Shown here: one piece after another, positions 24,358 through 32,134 of the stretch
Position numbering within the stretch: position 1 is the stretch's first letter
Layout: the number at the start of each line of letters is the position of its first letter
NCBI GenBank assembly: GCA_013154375.1
Contig: JAADCR010000026.1
Location: 1 to 39,128 of the forward strand
Reading direction: 5' to 3'
DNA: 39,128 nucleotides
DNA from: Aquificota bacterium
GTDB taxonomy: Bacteria; Aquificota; Aquificia; Aquificales; Aquificaceae
The notes under the pieces: model-generated
Told to the model about the DNA's origin: nothing
Databases searched by the model: none
Seen by the model: only the letters and a program-made list of their open reading frames with translations
Translations under genes and position numbers: made by a program

Positions 24358-26168
24358 GCCCTAACCCCTCCCGCCACGCGCATGGCCTCCACGGCGGCAC
24401 CGTAGGCGCCCGCCACGCTCCCGAAAGGGTGGACGAAGACCTTAGCGTCGGGAACTTTACTCTTTATGTAGTCGAGCTGGGCCTTTACGACGGCGAGGTT
24501 GCGGTGCGTCCCGCCTTGAAGGACGAAGACCTTTCCTAGTCTCGCCAGATTGGGCTCTTGGGCCACGTAGAGCCAGACGTTGAGCGGGAGCACCTTAGCA
24601 AGCCCGGCCATAATCTCCTCCGCGGTCCAGCCCAGACGCTGGAAGTTAACCACGTCGGCCTCTAAAAAGACGGCGCAGCCGAAGTTAAACGACGGGCAGT
24701 AGCGGGCCTTAAAGGCCGCCTCCGCGTACTCTTCTACGCGGTAGCCGAAGCGCTCGGCCGTGGCCTGTAGGTAGTAGCCGTTACCCGCGGAGCACTGCGT
24801 GTTTAGCTTAAAGTCCTTTACCTTACCTTCTCTTATCACAATTATCTTTATGTCTTGGCCGCCCACGTCGCAGACGACCTCCGCGTCGGGGAAGAACTTA
24901 AGCGCCCCCAGCGCGTGGGCCACCGTCTCGACCACCGCCGTCTCGCCGCCGAAGGCCTCGAGCAGCAGCTCCTTGGCGTAGCCCGTGTAGCCCGCACCTT
25001 CTACCTGTGGCTCTATGCCGAGCTCTTTAGCCTTCCGCTCGAGCTCCTTTAGCACGAGCGCGGCGTCCTTTAGCGGGTTGCCCGCCGAGAGGCGGTAGGC
25101 GCTTACCAGCAGCCTCCCCTCCTCGTCGAGAAGCACGGCCTTGGTTGAGGTCGAGCCGCCGTCGAGGCCTACAAATACGGGCAGCCTGCCCGAGACGGGG
25201 GGCGGGTTGTAGGGCTCGGGGGCGTAGGTTTTTAGAAACTCTTTAAGCTCCTCTTCGGTCCTCCAGAGGGCCGGCTGGCCGCTCTCGCGCTTTATCTTCT
25301 CCCGCTCCTCTAAAAAGCGGTAAAGCGGCGTAAGGTCTTCTACGACGAACCTCCCGGGCTCTTCCAGCTCGGCCGAGAAGGCCGCCCCGAGGGCCACGAA
25401 GTACAGCGCGTCCTCGGGCAGCAGCACGGGACCCTCGGTAACGCCGCGCTCGCGCCAGAGCTCCTTAAGCCTGTACTCCCACGCCTGACGGAGGCCTAAA
25501 AAGTAGGCGTTCGGGCCGCCTAAAAGGAGCACGGGCGGGCGGGGCGTGTAGCCGCGCGTAAGCACCGTAAGGTTCTGCAGCACGACCGCGTCGAAGAGGG
25601 AGATAAGCAGCTCCTCCTCGGGCACGCCCTTTTTCTGGAGCGAGTTTACGTCCGTCTCGGCAAAGACGCCGCACTTACCCGCCACCGGGTGGACGCGTGC
25701 AGGGTCGTAAGCTACGCGTGCGGCCTCCTCGGGCTTGAGGCCCAGCTTGGCCAGTATCCGGTCTATCGTCGCGCCCGTGCCGCCGGCACACTTGTCGTTC
25801 ATAGAGGCGAACTTTCTTACGCGGCCGTTCTCGCGCATCCAGAGGACGAACTTCGCGTCTTGGCCGCCGAGCTCGAACAGGCTACCGGCCTCCGGGTAGA
25901 GCCGCTCGGCCGCCAGCGTAACGGCGTTCACCTCTTGGACGAACTTACCTTTAAGCAGCTCCGCTACGGTCTTGCCGCCGCTCCCGGCGCAGAAGAGCGT
26001 AAACCTGTCTACCGACAGGTCTTTTTTTATCTGCTCTAAAAACTCTATAACCTTCTCCGTCTGACGGGCGTAGTGCCGCTCGTAGCGCTTCCAGAGCACC
26101 CTCCCTTTCTCGTCGAGCACGACCGCCTTTACGGTGGTCGAGCCCGCGTCGAGCCCTACCCTAATCAC
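24354..26168 (-). CDS. Tandem-domain ATP-dependent activase (BcrAD/BadFG, HgdC-like)
   Basis: A 604-residue protein with two ASKHA-fold activase domains. Domain 1 (about 1-265) has DAGSTTVKAV (7-16) as the phosphate loop and Cys127 and Cys166 in KCAGGTGAT and GKCGVFAETDV. Domain 2 (about 330-595) repeats this with DGGSTSTKAV (336-345), Cys459 in QCSAGNGYY and Cys498 in FGCAVFLEADV. In HgdC such cysteines from two subunits hold a bridging [4Fe-4S] cluster that passes electrons to a partner upon ATP hydrolysis; here one chain could provide both halves. It starts 8 bases inside tetR and is followed by its two putative electron-accepting partners. Confidence 0.88.
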   Translation of the reverse strand: MIRVGLDAGSTTVKAVVLDEKGRVLWKRYERHYARQTEKVIEFLEQIKKDLSVDRFTLFCAGSGGKTVAELLKGKFVQEVNAVTLAAERLYPEAGSLFELGGQDAKFVLWMRENGRVRKFASMNDKCAGGTGATIDRILAKLGLKPEEAARVAYDPARVHPVAGKCGVFAETDVNSLQKKGVPEEELLISLFDAVVLQNLTVLTRGYTPRPPVLLLGGPNAYFLGLRQAWEYRLKELWRERGVTEGPVLLPEDALYFVALGAAFSAELEEPGRFVVEDLTPLYRFLEEREKIKRESGQPALWRTEEELKEFLKTYAPEPYNPPPVSGRLPVFVGLDGGSTSTKAVLLDEEGRLLVSAYRLSAGNPLKDAALVLKELERKAKELGIEPQVEGAGYTGYAKELLLEAFGGETAVVETVAHALGALKFFPDAEVVCDVGGQDIKIIVIREGKVKDFKLNTQCSAGNGYYLQATAERFGYRVEEYAEAAFKARYCPSFNFGCAVFLEADVVNFQRLGWTAEEIMAGLAKVLPLNVWLYVAQEPNLARLGKVFVLQGGTHRNLAVVKAQLDYIKSKVPDAKVFVHPFGSVAGAYGAAVEAMRVAGGVRA

Positions 26169-26721
26169 GCCACAGACCTCCCACCGAGAAGCTAAGGAGT
26201 TTCTCCGACAGCTCCTTAGGGTCGCCGCCTTCTTCTATGAGCCCCGCCACGGTCTCCTTTACGGCACCCACGACGGCACGCGCCACCGCGTGTGGGTCGT
26301 GCTCTTTTAAAAGGCCCATCTTTATCCCCTTCTTCAGGCTATCTTCTGTAAGCTTTACGATGCTGTTTAGAAACTCGCGGACCGGGCCGCTGAGCTCGGG
26401 CTCGCAGGCTCTAAAGAGGACTATCCGCGCCAGCTCCTCGTTCTCAAGCGCGTAGCGGAGAATCCGCTCGAGGTTCTCCCTTACCTGCTCCTTTGGGTCC
26501 CGGCTAAGCTCGACGGGCTTTATAAGCTCGCGCAGCTCGCTTACGGTCTTTAGCAAGAGCTCTTTAAAGAGCTCCTCTTTGCCTTTAAAGTAGAGGTAGA
26601 AGGTGCCGCGCGCCACGCCCGCACGCTCTACGATGTGGCTTATCTGCGTGCGGTAGTAGCCGCGTCTAGAGAACTCCTCTTTAGCAGCCTTCAGTATCCT
26701 CTCGCGCGTACCGACTGACAC
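26161..26721 (-). CDS. TetR-family repressor of the activase operon
   Basis: A 186-residue TetR-type regulator. The N-terminal domain TRERILKAAKEEFSRRGY with the helix-turn-helix ISHIVERAGVARGTFYLYF (about 28-46) is typical, and the C-terminal all-helical domain is acyl-CoA/drug-sensor-like in size. The start is GTG 26721; no ATG fits. A perfect 7-2-7 inverted repeat covers the start codon and a TAATTA hexamer lies 7 bases before it, so the gene is probably autorepressed from a leaderless promoter. It is first in the operon and overlaps the activase gene by 8 bases, so its ligand is likely related to the activase substrate. That last step is inference. Confidence 0.85.
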   Translation of the reverse strand: MSVGTRERILKAAKEEFSRRGYYRTQISHIVERAGVARGTFYLYFKGKEELFKELLLKTVSELRELIKPVELSRDPKEQVRENLERILRYALENEELARIVLFRACEPELSGPVREFLNSIVKLTEDSLKKGIKMGLLKEHDPHAVARAVVGAVKETVAGLIEEGGDPKELSEKLLSFSVGGLWRD

Positions 26722-26728
26722 GTCAGTC
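26713..26728. promoter_or_regulatory. TetR operator candidate overlapping the tetR start codon
   Basis: GACTGAC-AC-GTCAGTC is a perfect inverted repeat of 7-bp arms with a 2-base spacer. It spans bases -7 to +9 of the tetR coding strand, directly downstream of the TAATTA hexamer at 26729-26734. Binding there would block transcription start. It is 50 bases upstream of the -35 of the divergent DUF5335 promoter, so it may not affect that gene. Confidence 0.65.
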
Positions 26729-26777
26729 TAATTAAAGACGGAAAGCCGGCGGAGCCATGACGGAGCTCACCCTTCGC

Positions 26778-26806
26778 TTGACAGCTCTACGCTCAAGAAA
26801 TATTAT
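26778..26806 (+). promoter_or_regulatory. Consensus sigma-70-type promoter for the DUF5335 gene
   Basis: TTGACA (26778-26783) is followed by a 17-base spacer and TATTAT (26801-26806). This is the best full promoter in the window. A start near 26813 gives a leader of about 25 bases that contains AAAGGAGGTGG before ATG 26838. Confidence 0.8.
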
Positions 26807-26837
26807 AAGGAAAACTCTAAAAAAGGAGGTGGAACGG

Positions 26838-27173
26838 ATGCCTACGGTAGAGCTACCTAAAGAGGAGTGGGAGCGCTACTTTGACGAGCTTTCTAAAAAC
26901 CTGCCGGCGCTCGAGGCCCAGCTGGAGGTAGTAGACCGCGAGGTGGGAGACCAGATAGAGGTGGAGTACTCGCCGCTTACGGGCCTCTCGTACGACCCTA
27001 AGGACGACGTTTTCGAGATACAGTTTACCGAGAAGCACGACCACCTTATATACCACCCTCAGAAGATTTACCTCGAGCAAGAGGACGGTAAGCTCGTAGC
27101 CATAGAGGTCGTCGACAAGGACGGGACGCGCCACATCCTCCGCCTTAAGCCTGCCCTCCCGCTTCCCGGCTGA
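26838..27173 (+). CDS. DUF5335-like small protein
   Basis: A 111-residue cytosolic protein of unknown function. The pattern WERYFDELSKNLPALEAQLEV, then GDQIEVEYSPLTGLSYDPKDD, then HLIYHPQKIYLEQ and a closing strand ILRLKP resembles the DUF5335 family. It is acidic and looks like a single alpha/beta domain. The start is ATG 26838 because a strong binding site (AAAGGAGGTGG) precedes it; an in-frame ATG at 26757 lies upstream of the promoter and would add an unrelated 27 residues. The consensus promoter and strong binding site predict high expression. The gene converges on the histidine kinase with a 29-base overlap. Confidence 0.72.
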   Translation: MPTVELPKEEWERYFDELSKNLPALEAQLEVVDREVGDQIEVEYSPLTGLSYDPKDDVFEIQFTEKHDHLIYHPQKIYLEQEDGKLVAIEVVDKDGTRHILRLKPALPLPG

Positions 27174-28221
27174 AGCGGACCGTAAGCCGGAAGCGGCCCT
27201 TCTCGTAAGAGGCCCTCACCTCCCACCCGAGGGCCTCGCTCAACTTTTTCACTATCGAGAGACCCAATCCCATGCCCCTCTGAGACTCGCGGTAGAACCG
27301 CTCGAACAGCCTCTCGGGATGCTTTACGGGCTTAGAGGGGTTCTCGACCACGAGCGCCTCGTCGGTAAGTACTACTTTTACGGGTCCTTTACCGCCGTAG
27401 TGTTTAAAGGCGTTAGAGAGGGCGTTAGAGACTATCCGCGTCACCGCGTGTAGGTCGGCCGTTACGCGTACGGGCTTTAGTGAGCTCTCGACGGGCACGC
27501 CGGGGTAGAGTTTTTTAAGCTCTTCGAGCTCTTTTTTTACTAAAGAAGAGAGCTCAAGCTCTTCGAGCTTGAGCTGGACCTCGCGGTCGAGCGGCGAGAG
27601 GTTGTCGCGGAGGCTCTCGAGCTGTTTAAGCGCGAAGCTTAGCCGCTCGTACTGCGCGGGCGTGAGCTTCCCTTTAGCCATGGCGAGGTTTATCTTGAGC
27701 GTGGTAAGGGGGGTGTTCATGTCGTGGATGATGTCGCGCGTTACTTCTTCTATAAGGTCGAGGGCCCTGCGGAGGGGCTTTAACGCGTAGCGGGCAAAGA
27801 GGGCCGAGATGACCAAGGCCGCTAAGCTGGCAAGCAGGAACTTCGTCAGGAGCTTTTTAAGCACGCCGAAGGCGTCTTTCTTAAACGCTTCTTTAGGGTA
27901 GTAAATCTTTATAGCTTCTTTCTCTACGCCCGGGATGGGGACGAGGATGTAGTAGCTCTGCTCGTCTTCTAAAAGCTCGTAAAAGGGCTCGGAGCGGCGG
28001 TAGACGACGTCGACGGGAAACTCGTCACCCTCGAGCGATAAGCCGTAGTTTTTAAGCTCTAAAAAGAGGGCGTACCTGCGGTGCTCGAGCTCGGATTTGT
28101 ACAGAAGCGCGAATACAGCTAAAAGCGACAGCTCTAAAACGGCAAAAAATAGTAAGAATGCCTTTAGAAACGACTCGCGCTCGTAGCGGTTACGCGGGAG
28201 AAGCTTCTTAATCGAGAACAT
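27145..28221 (-). CDS. Sensor histidine kinase with a degenerate G1 box
   Basis: A 358-residue inner-membrane kinase. Two membrane segments (about 19-41 and 122-143) enclose a periplasmic sensor of about 80 residues with no recognised fold. The H box is RDIIHDMNTPLTTLK (His166). The ATPase domain has the N box with Asn266 and Asn270 in VSNALSNAFKH, an F box FERFYRES and the G2 box GMGLGLSIVKKL (316-327). The usual DxGxG G1 box is replaced by VENPSKPVK (292-300), as in some epsilonproteobacterial ArsS-type kinases. It overlaps its response regulator gene by 14 bases. The signal is unknown. Confidence 0.88.
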   Translation of the reverse strand: MFSIKKLLPRNRYERESFLKAFLLFFAVLELSLLAVFALLYKSELEHRRYALFLELKNYGLSLEGDEFPVDVVYRRSEPFYELLEDEQSYYILVPIPGVEKEAIKIYYPKEAFKKDAFGVLKKLLTKFLLASLAALVISALFARYALKPLRRALDLIEEVTRDIIHDMNTPLTTLKINLAMAKGKLTPAQYERLSFALKQLESLRDNLSPLDREVQLKLEELELSSLVKKELEELKKLYPGVPVESSLKPVRVTADLHAVTRIVSNALSNAFKHYGGKGPVKVVLTDEALVVENPSKPVKHPERLFERFYRESQRGMGLGLSIVKKLSEALGWEVRASYEKGRFRLTVRFSREAGGQA

Positions 28222-28825
28222 AGCCCGCGCCTTTTACCGCCTTTATGGGCAGGCCCGTCTTTTTCTTGAGCTTAGACATAAGGACGCGGAGGGCAAGCGG
28301 GGAGGGGTTCCGCATGCAGTTGTAGAGAAACTCTTTGTCGACAACCTTAGAGCGGTTTTTAAGAAGCTTTAAAAGGACGCACCGCTCCACCTCTCCCAGC
28401 TCGAGCTCCTCGCCGTTTAGGTAAAACCGGCCGTCGCGGTAAGTAAGCGGGCCGTAGGTAATCTCGTCGGCCGAGAGGCGGGCCTTAAGCCGTACGAAGA
28501 GCTCCTCCGGGTCGAAGGGTTTTTTTAGGTAGTCTTCGGCACCGGCGGCAAAGCCGCGCGCTACGCTCTGGACGTCGGTAAGGGCGCTTATTATAAGCGT
28601 GGGCGTGTCGTCTTTCAGGCTCCTTAGGGTTTTAAGGAGCTCCACGCCGTCCCCGTCGCCGAGGTTAACGTCTATAAGGTACGCGTCGTAGCGGTTCTGC
28701 TCGAGCTTCTCGAGCGCCTCGTCGTAGCCGTAGGCCACGTCCACCGAGAGGCCTTTCTCGGTAAAAAACTCCGCCAGACTGTCGGCAAGAACGCGGTCGT
28801 CTTCTACGATAAGCACCCGGTGCAT
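28208..28825 (-). CDS. OmpR-type response regulator
   Basis: A 205-residue response regulator. The receiver domain (1-115) has the acidic pair Asp9/Asp10, the phosphorylated Asp52 in LIDVNLGDGDG and the conserved Lys in YLKKPFDPEEL. A winged-helix DNA-binding domain of about 85 residues follows, ending in IKAVKGAGYVLD. It is paired with the overlapping histidine kinase gene. It follows thiD by 10 bases, and the signalling pair may therefore be read from the same transcript as thiD and the c-di-GMP protein. Its targets are not evident, and no phosphorylation-linked binding repeats were recognised. Confidence 0.92.
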   Translation of the reverse strand: MHRVLIVEDDRVLADSLAEFFTEKGLSVDVAYGYDEALEKLEQNRYDAYLIDVNLGDGDGVELLKTLRSLKDDTPTLIISALTDVQSVARGFAAGAEDYLKKPFDPEELFVRLKARLSADEITYGPLTYRDGRFYLNGEELELGEVERCVLLKLLKNRSKVVDKEFLYNCMRNPSPLALRVLMSKLKKKTGLPIKAVKGAGYVLD

Positions 28826-28835
28826 AGTATTTAAT

Positions 28836-29579
28836 CTACGGGACGAGGACGGGTCTGCACGCGCCGAGCTTTACGGCTCTCTTTAAGGCCTCCGTGAGCG
28901 CCCTTTTAGCTTCCTCCACGGCCCGCTCTAAAGGCAGACCTTTAAGCAGGTATCCCAGTAGGGCCGAAGATAGGAAGCAGCCGGTCCCGCGCGCGTCGAC
29001 GGGTAGCCGCTCGGCGCTAAAGGCGTAAACCTTCTTCCCGTCGTACAGGTAGTCCGTGGCTTTCTCCCCGCTCAGGTGGCCGCCTTTAAGGAGGACGGCT
29101 CCGTCGGTGAGCTTCTTTAGACACTCTAAAAGCTCGCGGACGGACCGGCCGCGGCAGAAAGCCCTCGCCTCTTCGGCGTTGGGCGTAAAGAGCGTAACGC
29201 GCCTTATAAAAGGCAGAAGCTCCTCGGGCTTACCGTTAAAAAGCGGGCTGCCGGAGGAGGAGCGGAGCACCGGGTCGTAGACGAGGGGCCCGTTAAACTG
29301 CTCGAGCGCCTTTAGAAGCTCGCGGGCGTGGGCGGGCGTAGGGAGGACGCCGACTTTTACGCCTCTAACGGGCAGGTCGGTAAGCACGGCCTTAAGCTGA
29401 AGGCTAAACTGCCCGAGCGGGACCGGGAAGAGCCCCTCCACGCGGCAGGTGTTCTGGGGCACTAAGGCCGAGACGACGGCGGCCGGGTGGTGGCCGAGCT
29501 TAGACAGGACGCGCGCGTCGAGGAGCGTGCCCGAGGCGCCCGAGGGGTCAAACCCCGCTACCGTGAGGGCTACCTTCAT
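28836..29579 (-). CDS. thiD: Hydroxymethylpyrimidine (phosphate) kinase
   Basis: A 247-residue ribokinase-fold enzyme of thiamine synthesis that phosphorylates HMP and HMP-phosphate. It has the family N-terminus VALTVAGFDPSGASGTLLD, the middle motif VYDPVLRSSSGSPLF, TPNAEEARAF and the anion-hole/catalytic segment ARGTGCFLSSALLGYLL. The length is normal for the single-domain form, without a ThiE fusion. It starts 32 bases inside the preceding c-di-GMP gene. The pairing of a thiamine gene with signalling genes has no obvious logic and may reflect operon packing. Confidence 0.93.
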   Translation of the reverse strand: MKVALTVAGFDPSGASGTLLDARVLSKLGHHPAAVVSALVPQNTCRVEGLFPVPLGQFSLQLKAVLTDLPVRGVKVGVLPTPAHARELLKALEQFNGPLVYDPVLRSSSGSPLFNGKPEELLPFIRRVTLFTPNAEEARAFCRGRSVRELLECLKKLTDGAVLLKGGHLSGEKATDYLYDGKKVYAFSAERLPVDARGTGCFLSSALLGYLLKGLPLERAVEEAKRALTEALKRAVKLGACRPVLVP

Positions 29580-32070
29580 ACCTTTTTACGAACTTTACCA
29601 CCTCCTCGGGCGGGAGGGGAGGGGCGTAGTAGAAGCCCTGAGCGTAGTCGCAGCCCATCTCTTTTAAGACGCGCTCCTGAGCTTCGCGCTCGACGCCCTC
29701 GGCTACGGTCTTAAGCTGGAAGCTTTTAGCCAGCGAGATTATGGTTTTTACTATCTCGGCGTTCTCGCGGTCCTCGGGTATGTTGTGTACGAATGCCACG
29801 TCTATCTTAAGCCCGTAGACGGGGAGCTTTTTAAGGTACACGAGCGAAGAGTAGCCTTTACCGAAGTCGTCTATGTAAGAGCGGACGCCGAGGTCGGCCA
29901 GAGAGCTTAAAAATACCTGCGAGAGGGTGAAGTTCTCCACCACCGCCGTCTCGGTTATCTCTACCTCGAGGTAGCGGTGGAGAAGCTCGCAGGACCTTAT
30001 CTTCTGCATTAAGGCCCTCACGTGGGAGGTGGAGCGGAGCTGGGCGGGCGAGACGTTAACGGCCACCTTAAGCTCGAGCCCCTCGTTAAGCCACTGCTCG
30101 AGCTGGCTACAGACGCGGTTAAGCGTCCAGAGGCCGAGCTCGCCTATAAGACCCATCTCCTCGAGGATGGGTATAAAGTAAGCCGGGGGGACGAAGGCGT
30201 CGCCTTTCTTCCACCTCAGGAGCGCCTCAACGCCCACCACCGTGCGGTCTTTTAACGAGACTTTAGGCTGGTAGTAGAGCGTAAACTCCTCGCGCTCGAG
30301 TGCCTTTTTAAGCTCGTGCTTTATCCGGATTTTCTCCCTTATCTCGTGCTCGGGGAAGCGGTAGAACGAGAAGGTACCGCCGCCGAGCTTCCGCGCCTCC
30401 ATCATGGCCGTGGTGGCGAACGAGAGGAGCTCCTGAGGCTTCTCCCCGTCGTCGGGAAAGACTGATATCCCGAAGGAGAAAGTAAGGTACACCTCGTACC
30501 CGTTTACCTTAACGGGCTTTGAGAAAAGCCGTTGGACCTCTTTTATAACCTCCAGAACCTCCTCTTTAGAGTAGGCAAACTCGACGGCGAAGGCGAAAGT
30601 GTCGCCCGATATGCGCGCGAGCGAGCCCCCGAGCTGGGGCAGCTCCGAGAGCCGGCGGGCTACCTCTTTAAGCACCTCGTCGCCCACGCCGTGGCCGTAG
30701 ACGGTGTTTATCTCCGTAAAGTAGTCTATGTCGAAAACCACCACCGCTACCTTTCGGCCTTTAAGCCGGGCGCTCTTAAGCAGGTCTTCTAAGTGCCTTA
30801 AGAAGAAGCTCCGTCCGTAAAGGCCCGTAAGCTCGTCGTAGGTGGACTTCTCGGCGAGCTTTTCCGAGAAGCGTCTCGTCTCGAGGTGGTGGATAAGGTC
30901 GTTAAAGAACTCCTGAAGGGCGTTAATCTCACCTTTAAAAAACGGCTCGTTTTTAGACAGCACTAAAACGAGACAGTCTTCGTTACAGTAGCTTCTAAGG
31001 CACGCGGAGTAAGGAGCCTCGTCGGCCGTGCCGTGCCAGTAAAGCGGCCTTTCCGTCTCGTTGCGGTAAAGGCCGGCAAAGCGGTAGCCGCCCTTCTCTA
31101 CGAGCAGACGGACGAAGGTCTCGAGGCTCTTCCGGTAGTCGGGCTCGCTCTTTACGGCCTTGTCTATCTCGGTTATGACCGAGTGGACGAACGAGACGAG
31201 CTCGTACTCCCGTTGAGCTTTTAGGCGTTCGGATATGTCGCGGATGTCTAAAACGACGAACCTCTCGTCCTGCAGCCGGAGCTTGTTAAAGGCTATCTCG
31301 ACGGGCACCCTTACGCCCGTAAGGGCGTTCGTAAAGTAAACCGGCTCCTCGAGCGTACCCGTCTCTTCGTTTCTCACGCGCTCGAGAAGGTGTGTGCAGA
31401 GCTTTTGCTGGTCTTTAGGTATAAGCTCGCAGAGCTCTTTACCCTCTACCTGCTCGGGCTTAAGGCCCGTAAGACGGTAGAAGGTTTTGTTGGCAAACGC
31501 GACCCTAAAGTCGGGCGTAAGCAGCACTATGGCGTCCACGTTTTTGTCCAGAAACTCTTTAAACTTCTCAAACGTCTCGTAAACGTAGGCGTCTACTATA
31601 AGCGCCACGTCGAAGAAGAAGGCTTTAAGGACCGAGAGAAACAGCTCCGACGCTTCGCGTTCGGGGAACTTCTCGCGGAGCTTCTCGAGAAGCAGCTCCG
31701 TCAGCTTACCCAGACTGCCTATAAAGTAGTCGAGCGTTACCTTGGCCTCGCTGTGAAGCATCCCTACGCGGAGGCGGCTCTCGAGGTACTCCTCGTCGTA
31801 GCGGTCTTTTAAAAGGCGGAGAAAGTATTCGGCCCGTCGCTTTCTGAGCTCCTCTAGGTCTACGCCCCGCTCCTTAACGGCCCGCTTAAACTCGTCGAAC
31901 TTTAGCAGGTGCTCTGAGAAGCTCTTAAACAGCTCGTAAGCGTCTCGGAAAGAGAAGCGCTCGGCTACCCTCTCGAGGTTCTTCAGGTCTTTATCGGTGA
32001 GGTTTATGTAAGCACGGATTTTCTCGAGCTTCTCCGGCGGTAAGAACTTCCCGCCCCCCTTCCGAGTCAT
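29548..32070 (-). CDS. Globin-coupled sensor with PAS, degenerate GGDEF and EAL domains
   Basis: An 840-residue soluble signalling protein. Residues about 35-175 resemble a sensor-globin domain with the proximal-His motif RVGMLHSEAKVTLDYFIGS (His106), so it may bind haem and sense oxygen. A PAS domain (about 178-285) and a GAF-like segment (about 310-395) follow. The GGDEF domain (405-570) has SGDTF (488-492) in place of GGDEF, so it is probably not a cyclase. The EAL domain (585-830) keeps EALLRW (615), VNVSPAQL, ITET, DDFGKGYSSL (734), LKID and AEGVE, so it should be an active c-di-GMP phosphodiesterase. No membrane segment is present. It heads an operon with thiD and the two-component genes. 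Confidence 0.87.
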   Translation of the reverse strand: MTRKGGGKFLPPEKLEKIRAYINLTDKDLKNLERVAERFSFRDAYELFKSFSEHLLKFDEFKRAVKERGVDLEELRKRRAEYFLRLLKDRYDEEYLESRLRVGMLHSEAKVTLDYFIGSLGKLTELLLEKLREKFPEREASELFLSVLKAFFFDVALIVDAYVYETFEKFKEFLDKNVDAIVLLTPDFRVAFANKTFYRLTGLKPEQVEGKELCELIPKDQQKLCTHLLERVRNEETGTLEEPVYFTNALTGVRVPVEIAFNKLRLQDERFVVLDIRDISERLKAQREYELVSFVHSVITEIDKAVKSEPDYRKSLETFVRLLVEKGGYRFAGLYRNETERPLYWHGTADEAPYSACLRSYCNEDCLVLVLSKNEPFFKGEINALQEFFNDLIHHLETRRFSEKLAEKSTYDELTGLYGRSFFLRHLEDLLKSARLKGRKVAVVVFDIDYFTEINTVYGHGVGDEVLKEVARRLSELPQLGGSLARISGDTFAFAVEFAYSKEEVLEVIKEVQRLFSKPVKVNGYEVYLTFSFGISVFPDDGEKPQELLSFATTAMMEARKLGGGTFSFYRFPEHEIREKIRIKHELKKALEREEFTLYYQPKVSLKDRTVVGVEALLRWKKGDAFVPPAYFIPILEEMGLIGELGLWTLNRVCSQLEQWLNEGLELKVAVNVSPAQLRSTSHVRALMQKIRSCELLHRYLEVEITETAVVENFTLSQVFLSSLADLGVRSYIDDFGKGYSSLVYLKKLPVYGLKIDVAFVHNIPEDRENAEIVKTIISLAKSFQLKTVAEGVEREAQERVLKEMGCDYAQGFYYAPPLPPEEVVKFVKRYEGSPHGSGV

Positions 32071-32134
32071 CCCTAAGGTATTAATATAACCGTAGGTCTA
32101 TTTACCCTTACTAAAATCTTACTTATAGGTAATA
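32071..32134. promoter_or_regulatory. AT-rich 64-base gap upstream of the c-di-GMP gene
   Basis: This gap between the lysC stop and the c-di-GMP gene is much richer in A/T than its surroundings. On the minus strand TATATT lies 12 bases before the ATG, which fits a 5-base leader and no ribosome binding site. Two elements of the form GGT-N-ACC are present, at 32077-32091 and 32095-32106, and a near copy of the first (GGTAATATTAAT) starts at 32128. They could bind a regulator, but none is identified. Confidence 0.4.

Noticed and set aside
26757-26837. A longer start for the DUF5335 gene at ATG 26757
   Set aside because: It lies upstream of the consensus TTGACA-17-TATTAT promoter and has no binding site, while ATG 26838 has AAAGGAGGTGG at the right distance.
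141-31330. Recurring GCCCGTAAGGGC at 147-158, near 31315 and within the hairpin near 8129, considered as an uptake or repeat signal
   Set aside because: Each copy is within coding sequence and is explained by the preferred codons for Ala-Arg-Lys-Gly or their antisense; too few copies to argue for a dispersed signal.
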